This document shows positions 35,474 through 37,525 of a stretch of 37,525 nucleotides of DNA, in pieces (positions within the stretch are counted from its first letter, which is position 1; every line of letters starts with the position of its first letter). Made by a program: the position numbers and the translations under genes. Below the pieces are notes generated by a model, which saw only the letters and a list, made by a program, of their open reading frames with translations, searched no databases and was not told where the DNA came from. The DNA is from Bacillota bacterium (lineage in GTDB: Bacteria > Bacillota > Clostridia > Acetivibrionales > DSM-1351): contig JAEYTP010000103.1 in NCBI GenBank assembly GCA_023433945.1, positions 1 to 37,525 of the forward strand. Direction: 5' to 3'.

Positions 35474-35482
35474 TGGTATAAT
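35474..35482 (+). promoter_or_regulatory. Extended -10 promoter of the first thrE-like gene
   Basis: TGGTATAAT combines a perfect TATAAT (35477-35482) with an upstream TG, an extended -10 element that can work without a good -35. It lies 9 bp after the end of the 54-bp array and 34 bp before the start codon. Confidence 0.55.
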
Positions 35483-35516
35483 ATGCTATAAATATATTTT
35501 AAATTAGGTGTATGCA

Positions 35517-36281
35517 ATGGATTATGATGCTTTACTAAATGCTACAACCAAGATAGGATTTTCCCTTTTGGAAAATGGAGCAGATATATACCGAGTGGAG
35601 GAATCCATAAAGAGGATTTTTACAGCTTACGGTGTAAAAGAAGGGGATGTATTTGCCGTTCCATCCTGTTTGATAGTTACTATATGTACACAAGAGGAAT
35701 ACCCAATAACAAAAATTAAAAGGGTCTATTCCAAACGGAATGATCTGAGAAAGATTGAGCTGCTTAATAATCTATGTAGAGAGATTTGTGCTACCACTCC
35801 AGACGTATCATATATATATGATGAGCTTAATTCTATCAACAACTCTAAATCATTTGGCCTATTTCAACAGACACTAGGATTTTCATTGGTTGCGTTTGCA
35901 TTCACGCTATTTTATGGGGGTAATATATTTGATGCATTATGCGCCATACTTGCAGGTGCTGCTGTTAAAATAGTGTATTATAATATGGAACGTTTCCAGG
36001 CAAATACATTTTTTATAATTATCATTTCATCAGCTACAGCCTCACTTGTTGCAGTTTTTACTGTGAAATTGGGCTTAGGAAACAATATAGACAAAATTAC
36101 AATAGGTACATTGATGAATCTTGTACCCGGTATAGTTTTGACCAGCTTTATGCGGGATGTGATAGCAGGAGACCTTTTTGCAGGACTGACTAAGTTCACT
36201 GAGGCAATACTTATTGCTACAGCAATAGCCATTGGTTCTGGTATAGTGCTGACTATTTTTGCGTCCGCTAATTTGCTCTAG
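35517..36281 (+). CDS. ThrE-type threonine/serine exporter, YjjP-like half
   Basis: The 254-residue protein has an N-terminal cytosolic domain with the family motif L-L-E-N-G-A-D-I-Y-R-V-E-E-S (about 17-30) and a P-S-C-L-I-V-T segment, followed by about five membrane helices with G-T-L-M-N-L-V-P-G-I near the fourth. This is the DUF1212/ThrE N-terminal family, which works with a smaller YjjB-like partner; such pairs export amino acids or small organic acids. ATG 35517 has AGGTG 6 bp upstream; an in-frame GTG at 35508 overlaps it. The partner half is at 36722, separated by a small gene on the other strand. Only four bases separate its stop from that of the convergent gene. Confidence 0.88.
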   Translation: MDYDALLNATTKIGFSLLENGADIYRVEESIKRIFTAYGVKEGDVFAVPSCLIVTICTQEEYPITKIKRVYSKRNDLRKIELLNNLCREICATTPDVSYIYDELNSINNSKSFGLFQQTLGFSLVAFAFTLFYGGNIFDALCAILAGAAVKIVYYNMERFQANTFFIIIISSATASLVAVFTVKLGLGNNIDKITIGTLMNLVPGIVLTSFMRDVIAGDLFAGLTKFTEAILIATAIAIGSGIVLTIFASANLL

Positions 36282-36285
36282 GATA

Positions 36286-36567
36286 TTATAGTTTTTTTGT
36301 TTCCTCAAAGTATAGAGTGTCATAAGGAATTAAAATAATGATACAAGTTATAACTATAAAGGCTATAATTGACGGCAAGGAGAAATTTGAAGCGAATAAC
36401 CACCTTCCTATAACCATGCCGCCAATCCAAATCACAACATTTAAATAATAATTCTTTTTAATTCTAAGCGTGCTATTACACTTTGGACACTGCATTGTAG
36501 TATTGTTAGTAAAAAATAAATATTTACGACTATAAATAATCCTCCTACATACCGGACATCTAGGCAT
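36286..36567 (-). CDS. Small membrane protein with N-terminal zinc ribbon
   Basis: The 93-residue protein begins M-P-R-C-P-V-C and has Cys at 4, 7, 27 and 30 (CxxC, 19 residues, CxxC), followed by two hydrophobic segments and a short polar tail. This resembles the small Firmicutes families of CxxC-20-CxxC zinc-ribbon membrane proteins of unknown function. ATG 36567 has AGAGG 7 bases upstream; an in-frame ATG at 36585 lacks one. It lies between the two thrE-like halves on the opposite strand and faces a perfect 14-bp inverted repeat at its 5' side. Confidence 0.7.
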   Translation of the reverse strand: MPRCPVCRRIIYSRKYLFFTNNTTMQCPKCNSTLRIKKNYYLNVVIWIGGMVIGRWLFASNFSLPSIIAFIVITCIIILIPYDTLYFEETKKL

Positions 36568-36579
36568 GTTTTCACCTCT

Positions 36580-36627
36580 ATTCACATTATTTACTAAATT
36601 CTAACATATTTAATAAATAATGTGAAT
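36580..36627. promoter_or_regulatory. Perfect 14-bp inverted repeat in a divergent intergenic region
   Basis: ATTCACATTATTTA (36580-36593) and TAAATAATGTGAAT (36614-36627) are exact complements separated by 20 bp. It lies directly 5' of the zinc-ribbon gene's ribosome site and about 95 bp before the second thrE-like gene, so it could be a double operator or a leader hairpin. Confidence 0.6.
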
Positions 36628-36721
36628 CAGATATGGTGTGTGTATTTTACAAATATGAATTTTTTAATTTACTGAATGGTACTATTATTATATAGTATGT
36701 ATATACTAGGGAGAAACTACT

Positions 36722-37174
36722 ATGACAGTTTTAATGCAATGCTTTTTATCGTTTTTGGGATGTCTGGGTTTTTGTATAGTTGTTAATATAAGAGGGAAGC
36801 TCTTGTTTCTAGCGCCTTTGTGTGGAGCTTTGGCTTGGTTTAGTTATAGTGCACTTGGCTTTCTAAAGAATGACATATTTCAGTATTTTTTAGCTACAAT
36901 AATTATTTCAATATATTCTGAAATAATGGCTAGAGTTAATAAAAATCCTGCAACGGGTTATCTAATGGTGGGTTTATTGCCTTTAGTACCGGGTGGCGGT
37001 CTGTACTATACAATGAGGTATGGCATTGAAGGGGATATGAGTAATTTCCTTAATAAAGGATTAAATACCTTGGGAATTGCAGGCTCACTTGCAGTGGGAA
37101 TACTGCTGGTGCTCTCTGCTGTTCGGTTGTGGAAGGTAGTTTTCCAGAGCAGAAAAGAGCATAATGTAAAGTAA
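36722..37174 (+). CDS. ThrE-type exporter, YjjB-like half
   Basis: The 150-residue protein consists almost wholly of about five membrane helices. The segment G-L-L-P-L-V-P-G-G-G-L-Y-Y-T-M is the hallmark of the ThrE_2/DUF3815 family, the partner of YjjP-like proteins. It should pair with the product of 35517 to form a complete exporter. GGGAG lies 9 bp before the ATG. An imperfect palindrome with AGTAT/ATACT arms (36694-36707) lies just upstream. Its last codons start the about 20-bp repeat array. Confidence 0.88.
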   Translation: MTVLMQCFLSFLGCLGFCIVVNIRGKLLFLAPLCGALAWFSYSALGFLKNDIFQYFLATIIISIYSEIMARVNKNPATGYLMVGLLPLVPGGGLYYTMRYGIEGDMSNFLNKGLNTLGIAGSLAVGILLVLSAVRLWKVVFQSRKEHNVK

Positions 37175-37342
37175 AAAACATATAGATGCAGAGTAAATTA
37201 CACAGATGCAGAGTAAATTACACAGATGCAGAGTAAATGCAAGACGTAGAGTAAGAACACAGAGGTAGAGTAAATACACAGAACTAGGATAAAACACAAA
37301 TATAGAGCAAAAAAACACTTTGATGTAAAGTAAAAACACTTG
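37164..37342 (+). repeat. About 20-bp tandem array overlapping the stop codon of the YjjB-like gene
   Basis: Nine units (18-23 bp) start at 37164, 37186, 37206, 37226, 37244, 37263, 37282, 37300 and 37323, typically ATGCAGAGTAAATTACACAG. Unit 1 contains the last codons and the TAA (37172-37174). Units 2 and 3 are identical. Unit 9 (ATGTAAAGTAAAAACACTTG) again matches unit 1, and its end forms part of the TTGACA of the ylxM promoter. Confidence 0.92.
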
Positions 37343-37368
37343 ACACCACTATCATTATGCATTAGAAT
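37340..37368 (+). promoter_or_regulatory. Sigma-A promoter of ylxM
   Basis: A perfect TTGACA (37340-37345) is followed after exactly 17 bp by TAGAAT (37363-37368, 5/6). It stands 44 bp before the ylxM start and gives ylxM(-ffh) a promoter of its own after separation from ftsY. Confidence 0.75.
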
Positions 37369-37411
37369 AAGTTGTAAAGCAAAAATACTTTACAGATAAG
37401 AGTGATGAATA

Positions 37412-37525
37412 GTGAACAAGGTTTATGAAATATCTTTGCTGCTTGATTTTTATGGACAGTTGCTCACTGACAGGCAGTATGAGATTTTGGATTTGCATTA
37501 CAACAATGATTACACATTGTCTGAG
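37412..37525 (+). CDS. ylxM: YlxM/UPF0122 family protein, N-terminal part (cut by window end)
   Basis: A GTG start opens a frame of 38 codons to the window edge. The segment L-L-L-D-F-Y-G-Q-L-L-T-D-R-Q-Y-E-I-L matches the sigma-factor-like helix-turn-helix start of YlxM, and L-H-Y-N-N-D-Y-T-L-S-E fits the next helix. YlxM is encoded next to ffh in most Firmicutes and is thought to act with the SRP. No strong RBS is seen (weak AAGAGTG, 37397-37404). ffh is expected just beyond the window. Confidence 0.85.
   Translation, partial: MNKVYEISLLLDFYGQLLTDRQYEILDLHYNNDYTLSE

Overview
The window looks like chromosomal DNA of a low-GC, anaerobic Gram-positive bacterium of the class Clostridia. The support is AT-rich sequence, AGGAGG-type ribosome binding sites, SLH-domain surface proteins, an oxygen-sensitive class III ribonucleotide reductase (nrdDG), type II pantothenate kinase, and the Firmicutes order smc-ftsY-...-ylxM. 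Genus cannot be fixed from sequence reading alone. No transposase, integrase, phage gene, CRISPR, rRNA or tRNA was seen.

Layout. 1-7.7 kb: the tail of an unidentified gene, a leader with nested hairpins, then an SLH-anchored secreted protein and a 1,851-residue secreted multidomain protein, probably co-transcribed. 7.9-12.7 kb: smc and ftsY, separated by 312 bp that fold into a large branched palindrome (candidate structured RNA or element). 12.8-17.8 kb: a UPF0182 membrane protein and a KimA-type potassium transporter. 17.9-22.3 kb: a ROK-family protein, then nrdD-nrdG behind two NrdR boxes. 22.5-28.4 kb: a cell-envelope cluster: an LTA-synthase-like enzyme, two GT-C-like polytopic proteins and a decaprenyl-phosphate phosphoribosyltransferase (UbiA family) homologue. 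28.8-31.5 kb, minus strand: type II pantothenate kinase and an OPT transporter. 31.8-35.4 kb: a heterodimeric ABC exporter with one degenerate ATP site. 35.5-37.2 kb: the two halves of a ThrE-type exporter flanking a small zinc-ribbon membrane protein on the minus strand. The window ends in the first 38 codons of ylxM. In Bacillus and many Clostridia ftsY is followed directly by ylxM-ffh; here about 24.7 kb of unrelated genes lie between them.

The most unusual signal is a class of short tandem repeat arrays placed at gene 3' ends. Seven of the 18 plus-strand genes that end inside the window finish in or against an array (31-bp x2, 44-bp x4, about 27-bp x7, about 59-bp x4, 18-bp x5, 54-bp x3, about 20-bp x9). 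In six the repeat unit contains the gene's own last codons and stop codon. The arrays share no sequence with each other: each was made from the local gene end. Three of them run up to and help build the next gene's RBS or -35 box. This looks like recurrent tandem duplication targeted to, or tolerated at, gene ends. I know of no named element of this kind. The second strong candidate is the branched palindrome between smc and ftsY.

All functional calls come from motif recognition by eye; no database search or folding program was run.
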